From contig OX621260.1 of NCBI GenBank assembly GCA_951640165.1, positions 16,634,001 to 16,698,000 on the forward strand: a DNA stretch of 64,000 nt, in the 5' to 3' direction. The position numbers and the translations under genes were made by a program. The stretch comes from Pseudoips prasinana (lineage: Eukaryota > Arthropoda > Insecta > Lepidoptera > Nolidae). Below, one piece after another: positions 1 to 11,800 of the stretch (positions are counted from its first letter, which is position 1; each line of letters starts with the position of its first letter). The notes below the pieces were generated by a model, which saw nothing but the letters and a program-made list of their open reading frames with translations, was not told the origin of the DNA and made no database searches.

Positions 1-3000
1 TTCATGTAGAGAATAACCTGGTGGGGGGGGATTGCCAGGGTACGTCTGGTGCTGGTGTCAGACGTAGCAGCAGGCTAACCATTAGCACACGACAGAGTAT
101 AAGTAGGTCTTCAAACAGCACAGAAGATGAACACACCGATGATACTTTGCAGAGTAGGGACTTATCTCCCACAAGCTCTACCGGTACATTGGAATCAACC
201 ACACTATACTTTAATGATGACGCAAGACAAAAGTGGTCATATTTCGAAATGCATGAACTCATGTTGTGTTATTATATAGCTAGAGAAGGAGGACCAGGCT
301 ATATTAGAAGATTAGAGACAATTTATAAAAATAGGAATCCAGAAAACCCAAAAACGCGAAAACTCACAGGTAGCATGCTTTCTAATCAAGTACGCAGTAT
401 TTTATCTCGTAGGTGCATTTCAGTAGAAGTCTTTGACGAAATTAAAAGTAGGGCGGAACAGATACACTCTACGGCTAACACGCAAAGACGCGAAACTAAC
501 ACAAATTCGCCAGATAGTCAATTATCTGTTAGGGACAGAAGGGATAGTCATACTTACATAAATATTACAGCTTATGATAATACCAATGACACTTTGCGGA
601 GTAGGGACATGTCTCCCACTGGCTCTGCCGGTGCATTGGAATTGACCACAGACCAATTAAAGGATGACGCAAGACAAAGGTGGTCACATAATGAACTGAA
701 AGAACTTATGTTCTGTTACTACAAACCCCGACAAGGGGGGTCCGGTTATATAAAAAGGTTAGAAAGAATTTTCAAAGATAGGAATGCGGGAATATTAAAA
801 TTTAGACATTTTTCGGGAAACACCCTTTCGAATCAGGTTCGCAGCATATTAAAACGAAAAAGTATTTCAACGGAATTACTGGAAGAAATTAAACGAAGGG
901 CTGATCAATCAGACCAGTCGTCATCAAACGCTGAAATAACAACTGTTGTGGAAGAAGATGCACAAATACCAGCAACGGAACAACTAGAAAATAATACAGT
1001 ACATATCCAGACGAACAGTTTTTTGGAAGCCGTAGACGGTTCCCTGCAACAGAGTAACTTATTACCATCTGAAGAAACAGAAAGACACGAAATTGTGGCC
1101 AATGAAAATTTAGACCCTATTATACTTGAATTCTTAAAAATATTATCTGAAACCAAAGAAACGCCTATGGAACTAAGAACTAATTTACCTAAACCTAAAT
1201 TCAATAAAACTTTCATGAACAATTTAAATAAAATTAATAATTATTTACCGAATCTACTTGAAATAAATCAAACATTACGCGATGTAAATAATATTATCTA
1301 TGCAGCCGCTAAAACATTGATTATAATTAACCAGCAAAAACCATATACAACCCCAAATATAATAAAACCGAAAAAAGATCCACCGTGGAAACAAAGAATA
1401 AAGCAAAGAATAGATGAAATTAGAAAGGAATTAGGATGGTTTGTAGAAATCAAAGCAGGCGCGAATAGTAGGAAAATGATTAGAATTAAACAAAATCTGT
1501 ATGAAAAGTATAGAATAACCAACGAAGAAGATTTGAATTACAATTTTGAGATACTGAAACAAAAAGTTAAAGCCCAAGCAGGTAGACTAAAACGATATGA
1601 CACTTTGAATTTAAGAAAAACACAAAACCGTCTATTTGCAGAGAATCAACATAAATTTTATAGGTCCCTAAGTGATACACAAACTATTCCTAGCCAAATC
1701 CCATCACAAGAAAACATTCAAGACTTTTGGAAAACTATACTATCAAACAGTATATCTTATAACAAAGAAGCAACATGGATATCGGTCATAGAGAACGCAA
1801 CAGAACATATAGAACAACATTTATTTGAAGAAATTGATGTTAGAAAAGTAAAAGATGCAATTCGAAAAACCCAAAATTGGAAGACACCAGGGATAGATAA
1901 AATTCAAAACTATTACCTTAAATTCTTAACAACTACGCATAAATATATAGCCGCATTATACGATAAAATAATAAAAGGTTCCGAACCGATGGATGGTTGG
2001 TTCACCACGGGCCAAGTCATATTAATACCCAAGAATGAAAACACCCAGGATCCTAAAAACTGGCGTCCGATAGCTTGCTTGCCAACTATGTACAAAGTTC
2101 TTACCTCTATAGTGGCTAATGAATTATACATTCATTGCGACAAAAATAACATAATAGCACCGGAACAAAGAGGTTGTAGACGACGTGTGCGGGGCTGTAA
2201 AGACCACCTCATGGTCAACAAAGCCATACTCGAAGATGCACACAGATATCAAAAGAATCTCAGTATGGCTTGGGTGGACTACCGGAAGGCCTTTGATAGC
2301 ATATCGCATGAGTGGTTACTCAAAATTCTTGATATTTACAGATGCCCTCCTGCTATCCGAGGCTTTCTGGAAACGGTTATGCCTTCGTGGAATGTGATCA
2401 TGACAGCTCGCGGTGCAAACTCGTCTATAACTACTGAACCGATATACATACGCCGAGGAATATTTCAAGGCGACTCACTATCTCCTATCTTGTTTTGCCT
2501 TTGTATTAATCCAATCTCACAAATACTTAATAAATATCAATCTAAATGTTACAGACTTAAAGACGATACTAAAATAAATCATTTATTATATATAGACGAC
2601 CTAAAAATTTACGCAAATTCTAACAATAATTTAAAAGTTTTAATAGATAGTACCGAAATATTCACTAGAGATATAGGAATGGAATTTGGTCTAAATAAAT
2701 GCAACATTTTACATCTGATAGCAGGAAGAAGAAAAGAACATCAAGGAACTGGACACATTTTACTGAGCGGGGAAGAGTTTAGTCATTTGCAGCCAGGTGA
2801 AAGTTACAAATACTTAGGAATAAACGAAGCCGGTAAAATCGATCATACTGAAGTCAGACAGCAAATACAAAAAGAGTACTTCCGTCGTGTAAAATATCTA
2901 ACGTCTTCACAACTGTACGCACGAAACTTACTGAAGGCAATCAATATCTATGCGGTACCAGTTTTACTATATACATTCGGGATAATCCATTATAAAACTG

Positions 3001-4234
3001 CAGATTTGAAGAAAATAGACGTTAAAACTAGAAAGTTATTAGCAATGAAAAAAGCACAACAGCAGAAAGCCGAAATAGAGAGACTATATTTACCCTTGGT
3101 ACATGGAGGAAGAGGTCTCGCATGTATAGAAACTTTATATAAGACACAAATAATAAAATACAGAACATATCTTCAGACCCAAACTGATTATATACTTAAG
3201 GCAATATTAGGACACGATAGAAATAAAGATAAATATTCAATAGTTAGAGAAACATGCAACAATTTAACAGAATTAGGATTAAATCAAAATGAACAATATA
3301 TAGATAAAGAATTAAAAGATGCTATAGTTAAAACCAGAATAGACAAAATTAAAGGAAAACCACTTCATGGGCAATTTTATAGAGCAGTCTTGGAAAAAGA
3401 AAATATAGATAAAGAACAATAATTTTGTTGGCTTAAGAAACAAATCGTTTCGCCATTATTAGAATCAGCAGTATTTTCGATCCAGGACCAAGCGGTAGTC
3501 ACTAAACAACATGAGAGAGACATTTTTAAAAGGGCTGTGGATGGTAAGTGCCGGCTGTGTTTGGTAAAAGACGAGACTACACAACACATCATATCAGGGT
3601 GTGAAAAGCTGGCTGGCACTTACTATACAAAGCGACACAATAACCTGGTCCAGTACATATATTGGACCCTAGCAAAAAAACATAATTTCGAGGTTTCTAA
3701 TCTGTGGTGGCTTGAACATCTAACGCTGCCTATGGTTAAAGAGAACGATACTGCAAAAATAATGTGGGAGATACCGGTACAGACGGACCAGACAATAGTA
3801 CATAACAGACCAGACATTATATACATAAATAAAATAGAAAATAAAACATATTTAATAGACGTAACAGTACCATCAGATTATAATATAGGACCGAAAGAAC
3901 TCGAAAAATTAAGCAAATACCATCCACTCAAAACAGAAATAACCCGATTATGGAGCACCTCCACAGAAATCATACCTATCGTTATAGGCGCAACAGGAGT
4001 GGTAGCCAAAAATATAGGTAGATATCTGGATAAGCTAGATTCTAAAGTTAATGTCCATATACTACAGAAACAAGCAGCAATACACACAGTAACTATCATG
4101 AGTAAAGTTTTAGGAGATACCGTTTTTGTCAATAGGGAGTCCGAACCTCCTCTTCCCTGAGGGTCTCAGGGCGGGAGTTAGGAGTAAAACAAAAGACCGA
4201 GCAAGCTCGAGTATGAAAATTTCTCAAAAACAAA
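1..4234 (+). mobile_element. R4/Dong-clade non-LTR retrotransposon, copy 1 (5' end outside window)
   Basis: First visible unit of a tandem array. It aligns with copy 2 at a constant offset of 4604 bases with only a few substitutions. The window opens about 27 bases after the expected start codon. The 3' end is a short UTR finishing in CTCAAAAACAAA, followed directly by the pentamer repeat that separates it from copy 2. The encoded RT and endonuclease assign it to the R4 clade. Confidence 0.95.
3..4160 (+). pseudogene. R4/Dong ORF, copy 1: RT plus restriction-like endonuclease, internal stop
   Basis: Single-ORF retrotransposon protein, partial at the N-terminus because the window starts inside it. 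Domains in order: two Myb-like modules each built around a W-S-x-x-E-L core, a linker, a reverse transcriptase with a YIDD box, a CX2CX8HX4C motif and a PD...D endonuclease. The frame is open from the window start except for a TAA at 3420-3422, where copies 3 and 4 have TCA (Ser). The same frame then continues to the TGA at 4158-4160. The TAA lies between the RT/thumb region and the CCHC-endonuclease, so a truncated product would lack the nuclease. The identical stop occurs in copy 2, which implies common descent after the mutation arose. Intact members would nick the target and prime reverse transcription from it. Confidence 0.93.
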
Positions 4235-4235
4235 C

Positions 4236-4272
4236 ATAATATAATATAATATAATATAATATAATATAATAT
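4236..4272 (+). repeat. TAATA-type pentamer microsatellite, copy 1/2 junction
   Basis: About seven uninterrupted pentamer units between the 3' end of copy 1 and the first C of copy 2. Nothing else lies between the copies, so this is the apparent insertion target. Confidence 0.95.
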
Positions 4273-4400
4273 CCCCACCGTCGTATCTCTACGTTGACGA
4301 CGTGGTGGGGCTTGTGTGTATCGATGACTCTTAGGGCTATGCCGGTAGAGCTACTCATGCCGGAAAGGTCTAAGACGAGAAACCAGACTAAAAGAGATAC
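4273..4400 (+). ncRNA. Candidate HDV-like self-cleaving ribozyme at the 5' end of copy 2
   Basis: Seen by hand pairing. P1: CCCCACC (4273-4279) with GGTGGGG (4304-4310), 7 bp. P2: GTATCTCT (4283-4290) with AGAGATAC (4393-4400), 8 bp, perfect. P3: ACGT (4291-4294) with ACGT (4300-4303). The P2 and P3 5' strands abut, and the P3 3' strand abuts the P1 3' strand, which is the HDV nested-pseudoknot order. J4/2 would be C-TAAA at 4388-4392, with the C as candidate catalytic base. P4 would lie in 4311-4387, with several possible pairings. HDV-like ribozymes at the 5' end are established for R2 and other non-LTR elements. Weak points: the first base is C rather than the usual G, and P1.1 is not obvious. 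Confidence 0.6.
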
Positions 4401-4576
4401 AACCTAAGCCAAGGTGGAACAGCAAATGCCGAGGGCTGCATGGCTAGGAGGGAGCTTAGTCGCTGGTTTGCGAACTCCGGAGAATAGGGGAAATCCGGTT
4501 TCAAGTACCCTTGCCACGGTGAACGCAGGGCAATGCCGTGGTTGACCGATCGTCCCTAGCTTTTCGTGGGATTAGA

Positions 4577-7500
4577 ATGAAACGCAGTATAAATGGGGAA
4601 TCCGTTCATGTAGAGAATAACCTGGTGGGGGGGGATTGCCAGGGTACGTCTGGTGCTGGTGTCAGACGTAGCAGCAGGCTAACCATTAGCACACGACAGA
4701 GTATAAGTAGGTCTTCAAACAGCACAGAAGATGAACACACCGATGATACTTTGCAGAGTAGGGACTTATCTCCCACAAGCTCTACCGGTACATTGGAATC
4801 AACCACACTATACTTTAATGATGACGCAAGACAAAAGTGGTCATATTTCGAAATGCATGAACTCATGTTGTGTTATTATATAGCTAGAGAAGGAGGACCA
4901 GGCTATATTAGAAGATTAGAGACAATTTATAAAAATAGGAATCCAGAAAACCCAAAAACGCGAAAACTCACAGGTAGCATGCTTTCTAATCAAGTACGCA
5001 GTATTTTATCTCGTAGGTGCATTTCAGTAGAAGTCTTTGACGAAATTAAAAGTAGGGCGGAACAGATACACTCTACGGCTAACACGCAAAGACGCGAAAC
5101 TAACACAAATTCGCCAGATAGTCAATTATCTGTTAGGGACAGAAGGGATAGTCATACTTACATAAATATTACAGCTTATGATAATACCAATGACACTTTG
5201 CGGAGTAGGGACATGTCTCCCACTGGCTCTGCCGGTGCATTGGAATTGACCACAGACCAATTAAAGGATGACGCAAGACAAAGGTGGTCACATAATGAAC
5301 TGAAAGAACTTATGTTCTGTTACTACAAACCCCGACAAGGGGGGTCCGGTTATATAAAAAGGTTAGAAAGAATTTTCAAAGATAGGAATGCGGGAATATT
5401 AAAATTTAGACATTTTTCGGGAAACACCCTTTCGAATCAGGTTCGCAGCATATTAAAACGAAAAAGTATTTCAACGGAATTACTGGAAGAAATTAAACGA
5501 AGGGCTGATCAATCAGACCAGTCGTCATCAAACGCTGAAATAACAACTGTTGTGGAAGAAGATGCACAAATACCAGCAACGGAACAACTAGAAAATAATA
5601 CAGTACATATCCAGACGAACAGTTTTTTGGAAGCCGTAGACGGTTCCCTGCAACAGAGTAACTTATTACCATCTGAAGAAACAGAAAGACACGAAATTGT
5701 GGCCAATGAAAATTTAGACCCTATTATACTTGAATTCTTAAAAATATTATCTGAAACCAAAGAAACGCCTATGGAACTAAGAACTAATTTACCTAAACCT
5801 AAATTCAATAATACTTTCATGAACAATTTAAATAAAATTAATAATTATTTACCGAATCTACTTGAAATAAATCAAACATTACGCGATGTAAATAATATTA
5901 TCTATGCAGCCGCTAAAACATTGATTATAATTAACCAGCAAAAACCATATACAACCCCAAATATAATAAAACCGAAAAAAGATCCACCGTGGAAACAAAG
6001 AATAAAGCAAAGAATAGATGAAATTAGAAAGGAATTAGGATGGTTTGTAGAAATCAAAGCAGGCGCGAATAGTAGGAAAATGATTAGAATTAAACAAAAT
6101 CTGTATGAAAAGTATAGAATAACCAACGAAGAAGATTTGAATTACAATTTTGAGATACTGAAACAAAAAGTTAAAGCCCAAGCAGGTAGACTAAAACGAT
6201 ATGACACTTTGAATTTAAGAAAAACACAAAACCGTCTATTTGCAGAGAATCAACATAAATTTTATAGGTCCCTAAGTGATACACAAACTATTCCTAGCCA
6301 AATCCCATCACAAGAAAACATTCAAGACTTTTGGAAAACTATACTATCAAACAGTATATCTTATAACAAAGAAGCAACATGGATATCGGTCATAGAGAAC
6401 GCAACAGAACATATAGAACAACATTTATTTGAAGAAATTGATGTTAGAAAAGTAAAAGATGCAATTCGAAAAACCCAAAATTGGAAGACACCAGGGATAG
6501 ATAAAATTCAAAACTATTACCTTAAATTCTTAACAACTACGCATAAATATATAGCCGCATTATACGATAAAATAATAAAAGGTTCCGAACCGATGGATGG
6601 TTGGTTCACCACGGGCCAAGTCATATTAATACCCAAGAATGAAAACACCCAGGATCCTAAAAACTGGCGTCCGATAGCTTGCTTGCCAACTATGTACAAA
6701 GTTCTTACCTCTATAGTGGCTAATGAATTATACATTCATTGCGACAAAAATAACATAATAGCACCGGAACAAAGAGGTTGTAGACGACGTGTGCGGGGCT
6801 GTAAAGACCACCTCATGGTCAACAAAGCCATACTCGAAGATGCACACAGATATCAAAAGAATCTCAGTATGGCTTGGGTGGACTACCGGAAGGCCTTTGA
6901 TAGCATATCGCATGAGTGGTTACTCAAAATTCTTGATATTTACAGATGCCCTCCTGCTATCCGAGGCTTTCTGGAAACGGTTATGCCTTCGTGGAATGTG
7001 ATCATGACAGCTCGCGGTGCAAACTCGTCTATAACTACTGAACCGATATACATACGCCGAGGAATATTTCAAGGCGACTCACTATCTCCTATCTTGTTTT
7101 GCCTTTGTATTAATCCAATCTCACAAATACTTAATAAATATCAATCTAAATGTTACAGACTTAAAGACGATACTAAAATAAATCATTTATTATATATAGA
7201 CGACCTAAAAATTTACGCAAATTCTAACAATAATTTAAAAGTTTTAATAGATAGTACCGAAATATTCACTAGAGATATAGGAATGGAATTTGGTCTAAAT
7301 AAATGCAACATTTTACATCTGATAGCAGGAAGAAGAAAAGAACATCAAGGAACTGGACACATTTTACTGAGCGGGGAAGAGTTTAGTCATTTGCAGCCAG
7401 GTGAAAGTTACAAATACTTAGGAATAAACGAAGCCGGTAAAATCGATCATACTGAAGTGAGACAGCAAATACAAAAAGAGTACTTCCGTCGTGTAAAATA

Positions 7501-8764
7501 TCTAACGTCTTCACAACTGTACGCACGAAACTTACTGAAGGCAATCAATATCTATGCGGTACCAGTTTTACTATATACATTCGGGATAATCCATTATAAA
7601 ACTGCAGATTTGAAGAAAATAGACGTTAAAACTAGAAAGTTATTAGCAATGAAAAAAGCACAACAGCAGAAAGCCGAAATAGAGAGACTATATTTACCCT
7701 TGGTACATGGAGGAAGAGGTCTCGCATGTATAGAAACTTTATATAAGACACAAATAATAAAATACAGAACATATCTTCAGACCCAAACTGATTATATACT
7801 TAAGGCAATATTAGGACACGATAGAAATAAAGATAAATATTCAATAGTTAGAGAAACATGCAACAATTTAACAGAATTAGGATTAAATCAAAATGAACAA
7901 TATATAGATAAAGAATTAAAAGATGCTATAGTTAAAACCAGAATAGACAAAATTAAAGGAAAACCACTTCATGGGCAATTTTATAGAGCAGTCTTGCAAA
8001 AAGAAAATATAGATAAAGAACAATAATTTTGTTGGCTTAAGAAACAAATCGTTTCGCCATTATTAGAATCAGCAGTATTTTCGATCCAGGACCAAGCGGT
8101 AGTCACTAAACAACATGAGAGAGACATTTTTAAAAGGGCTGTGGATGGTAAGTGCCGGCTGTGTTTGGTAAAAGACGAGACTACACAACACATCATATCA
8201 GGGTGTGAAAAGCTGGCTGGCACTTACTATACAAAGCGACACAATAACCTGGTCCAGTACATATATTGGACCCTAGCAAAAAAACATAATTTCGAGGTTT
8301 CTAATCTGTGGTGGCTTGAACATCTAACGCTGCCTATGGTTAAAGAGAACGATACTGCAAAAATAATGTGGGAGATACCGGTACAGACGGACCAGACAAT
8401 AGTACATAACAGACCAGACATTATATACATAAATAAAATAGAAAATAAAACATATTTAATAGACGTAACAGTACCATCAGATTATAATATAGGACCGAAA
8501 GAACTCGAAAAATTAAGCAAATACCATCCACTCAAAACAGAAATAACCCGATTATGGAGCACCTCCACAGAAATCATACCTATCGTTATAGGCGCAACAG
8601 GAGTGGTAGCCAAAAATATAGGTAGATATCTGGATAAGCTAGATTCTAAAGTTAATGTCCATATACTACAGAAACAAGCAGCAATACACACAGTAACTAT
8701 CATGAGTAAAGTTTTAGGAGATACCGTTTTTGTCAATAGGGAGTCCGAACCTCCTCTTCCCTGA
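4577..8764 (+). pseudogene. R4/Dong ORF, copy 2: 1395-codon RT-endonuclease with one internal stop
   Basis: The start is the first in-frame ATG after the 5' UTR. Residues 87-160 and 236-310 are two related Myb/SANT-like modules (W88 and W237, exactly 149 codons apart). Residues about 560-1100 are the RT, with a YIDD box at 873-876 and the downstream KYLGI and YAVP blocks typical of the clade. C1193, C1196, H1205 and C1210 form the CCHC motif. P1280-D1281 and D1296 form the endonuclease PD...D signature. Known for the clade: the C-terminal nuclease cleaves a specific target and the RT primes from the nick. Lesion: TAA at 8024-8026 (codon 1150), shared with copy 1; copies 3 and 4 read Ser there. 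The remaining frame is intact, so the copy is dead by a single base unless the stop is read through. Confidence 0.94.
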
Positions 8765-8775
8765 GGGTCTCAGGG
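8759..8775 (+). promoter_or_regulatory. 3' hairpin containing the stop codon (copy 2)
   Basis: CCCTGAG (8759-8765) pairs perfectly with CTCAGGG (8769-8775) around a 3-nt loop, with the TGA stop inside the 5' arm. The same hairpin occurs in all five 3' ends. A second small hairpin CGAGC-AA-GCTCG follows at 8802-8813. With only about 74 nt of 3' UTR, these are the likely structural features that the RT recognises. That role is inferred from R2, where 3' UTR structure is known to matter. Confidence 0.6.
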
Positions 8776-8839
8776 CGGGAGTTAGGAGTAAAACAAAAGA
8801 CCGAGCAAGCTCGAGTATGAAAATTTCTCAAAAACAAAC

Positions 8840-8871
8840 ATAATATAATATAATATAATATAATATAATAT
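8840..8871 (+). repeat. TAATA-type pentamer microsatellite, copy 2/3 junction
   Basis: About six pentamer units. The 5' side of copy 3 begins at GTCGTATC, seven bases inside the full-length 5' end. Confidence 0.95.
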
Positions 8872-11800
8872 GTCGTATCTCTACGTTGACGACGTGGTGG
8901 GGCTTGTGTGTATCGATGACTCTTAGGGCTATGCCGGTAGAGCTACTCATGCCGGAAAGGTCTAAGACGAGAAACCAGACTAAAAGAGATACAACCTAAG
9001 CCAAGGTGGAACAGCAAATGCCGAGGGCTGCATGGCTAGGAGGGAGCTTAGTCGCTGGTTTGCGAACTCCGGAGAATAGGGGAAATCCGGTTTCAAGTAC
9101 CCTTGCCACGGTGAACGCAGGGCAATGCCGTGGTTGACCGATCGTCCCTAGCTTTTCGTGGGATTAGAATGAAACGCAGTATAAATGGGGAATCCGTTCA
9201 TGTAGAGAATAACCTGGTGGGGGGGGATTGCCAGGGTACGTCTGGTGCTGGTGTCAGACGTAGCAGCAGGCTAACCAGTAGCACACGACAGAGTATAAGT
9301 AGGTCTTCAAACAGCACAGAAGATGAACACACCGATGATACTTTGCAGAGTAGGGACTTATCTCCCACAAGCTCTACCGGTACATTGGAATCAACCACAC
9401 TATACTTTAATGATGACGCAAGACAAAAGTGGTCATATTTCGAAATGCATGAACTCATGTTGTGTTATTATATAGCTAGAGAAGGAGGACCAGGCTATAT
9501 TAGAAGATTAGAGACAATTTATAAAAATAGGAATCCAGAAAACCCAAAAACGCGAAAACTCACAGGTAGCATGCTTTCTAATCAAGTACGCATTGTATTT
9601 TATCTCGTAGGTGCATTTCAGTAGAAGTCCTTGACGAAATTAAAAGTAGGGCGGAACAGATACACTCTACGGCTAACACGCAAAGACGCGAAACTAACAC
9701 AAATTCGCCAGATAGTCAATTATCTGTTAGGGACAGAAGGGATAGTCATACTTACATAAATATTACAGCTTATGATATTACCAATGACACTTTGAAGAGT
9801 AGGGACATGTCTCCCACTGGCTCTGCCGGTGCATTGGAATTGACCACAGACCAATTAAAGGATGACGCAAGACAAACGTGGTCACATAATGAACTGAAAG
9901 AACTTATGTTCTGTTACTACAAAGCCAGACAAGGGGGGTCCGGTTATATAAAAAGGTTAGAAAGAATTTTCAAAGATAGGAATGCGGGAATATTAAAATT
10001 TAGACATTTTTCGGGAAACACCCTTTCGAATCAGGTTCGCAGCATATTAAAACGAAAAAGTATTTCAACGGAATTACTGGAAGAAATTAAACGAAGGGCT
10101 GATCAATCAGACCAGTCGTCATCAAACGCTGAAATAACAACTGTTGTGGAAGAAGATGCACAAATACCAGCAACGGAACAACTAGAAAATAATACAGTAC
10201 ATATCCAGACGAACAGTTTTTTGGAAGCCGTAGACGGTTCCCTGCAACAGAGTAACTTATTACCATCTGAAGAAACAGAAAGACACGAAATTGTGGCCAA
10301 TGAAAATTTAGACCCTATTATACTTGAATTCTTAAAAATATTATCTGAAACCAAAGAAACGCCTATGGAACTAAGAACTAATTTACCTAAACCTAAATTC
10401 AATAAAACTTTCATGAACAATTTAAATAAAATTAATAATTATTTACCGAATCTACTTGAAATAAATCAAACATTACGCGATATAAATAATATTATCTATG
10501 CAGCCGCTAAAACATTGATTATAATTAACCAGCAAAAACCATATACAACCCCAAATATAATAAAACCGAAAAAAGATCCACCGTGGAAACAAAGAATAAA
10601 GCAAAGAATAGATGAAATTAGAAAGGAATTAGGATGGTTTGTAGAAATCAAAGCAGGCGCGAATAGTAGGAAAATGATTAGAATTAAACAAAATCTGTAT
10701 GAAAAGTATAGAATAACCAACGAAGAAGATTTGAATTACAATTTTGAGATACTGAAACAAAAAGTTAAAGCCCAAGCAGGTAGACTAAAACGATATGACA
10801 CTTTGAATTTAAGAAAAACACAAAACCGTCTATTTGCAGAGAATCAACATAAATTTTATAGGTCCCTAAGTGATACACAAACTATTCCTAGCCAAATCCC
10901 ATCACAAGAAAACATTCAAGACTTTTGGAAAACTATACTATCAAACAGTATATCTTATAACAAAGAAGCAACATGGATATCGGACATAGAGAACGCAACA
11001 GAACATATAGAACAACATTTATTTGAAGAAATTGATGTTAGAAAAGTAAAAGATGCAATTCGAAAAACCCAAAATTGGAAGACACCAGGGATAGATAAAA
11101 TTCAAAACTATTACCTTAAATTCTTAACAACTACGCATAAATATATAGCCGCATTATACGATAAAATAATAAAAGGTTCCGAACCGATAGATGGTTGGTT
11201 CACCACGGGCCAAGTCATATTAATACCCAAGAATGAAAACACCCAGGATCCTAAAAACTGGCGTCCGATAGCTTGTTTGCCAACTATGTACAAAGTTCTT
11301 ACCTCTATAGTGGCTAATGAATTATACATTCATTGCGACAAAAATAACATAATAGCACCGGAACAAAGAGGTTGTAGACGACGTGTGCGGGGCTGTAAAG
11401 ACCACCTCATGGTCAACAAAGCCATACTCGAAGATGCACACAGATATCAAAAGAATCTCAGTATGGCTTGGGTGGACTACCGGAAGGCCTTTGATAGCAT
11501 ATCGCATGAGTGGTTACTCAAAATTCTTGATATTTACAGATGCCCTCCTGCTATCCGAGGCTTTCTGGAAACGGTTATGCCTTCGTGGAATGTGATCATG
11601 ACAGCTCGCGGTGCAAACTCGTCTATAACTACTGAACCGATATACATACGCCGAGGAATATTTCAAGGCGACTCACTATCTCCTATCTTGTTTTGCCTTT
11701 GTATTAATCCAATCTCACAAATACTTAATAAATATCAATCTAAATGTTACAGACTTAAAGACGATACTAAAATAAATCATTTATTATATATAGACGACCT

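Larger units (their letters stand above)
4273..8838 (+). mobile_element. R4/Dong-clade retrotransposon, copy 2 (full length, 4.57 kb)
   Basis: Complete unit bounded by pentamer repeat on both sides. Layout: 5' UTR 4273-4576, ORF 4577-8764, 3' UTR 8765-8838. It has no LTRs and no poly(A) tail. It is nearly identical to copy 1; three amino-acid-level or codon differences were seen by eye, including Lys to Asn near 5810 and Glu to Gln near 7997. It shares the internal stop with copy 1. Confidence 0.95.

Noticed and set aside
1..262. Minus-strand ORFs across the retrotransposon copies (86, 105, 74, 72, 84 codons)
   Set aside because: They recur only because the plus-strand ORF recurs; no domain or start context.
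3420..3422. Programmed stop readthrough between RT and endonuclease
   Set aside because: Attractive because two copies share the TAA, but copies 3 and 4 have a serine codon there and no stimulatory context is visible. Shared descent is simpler.
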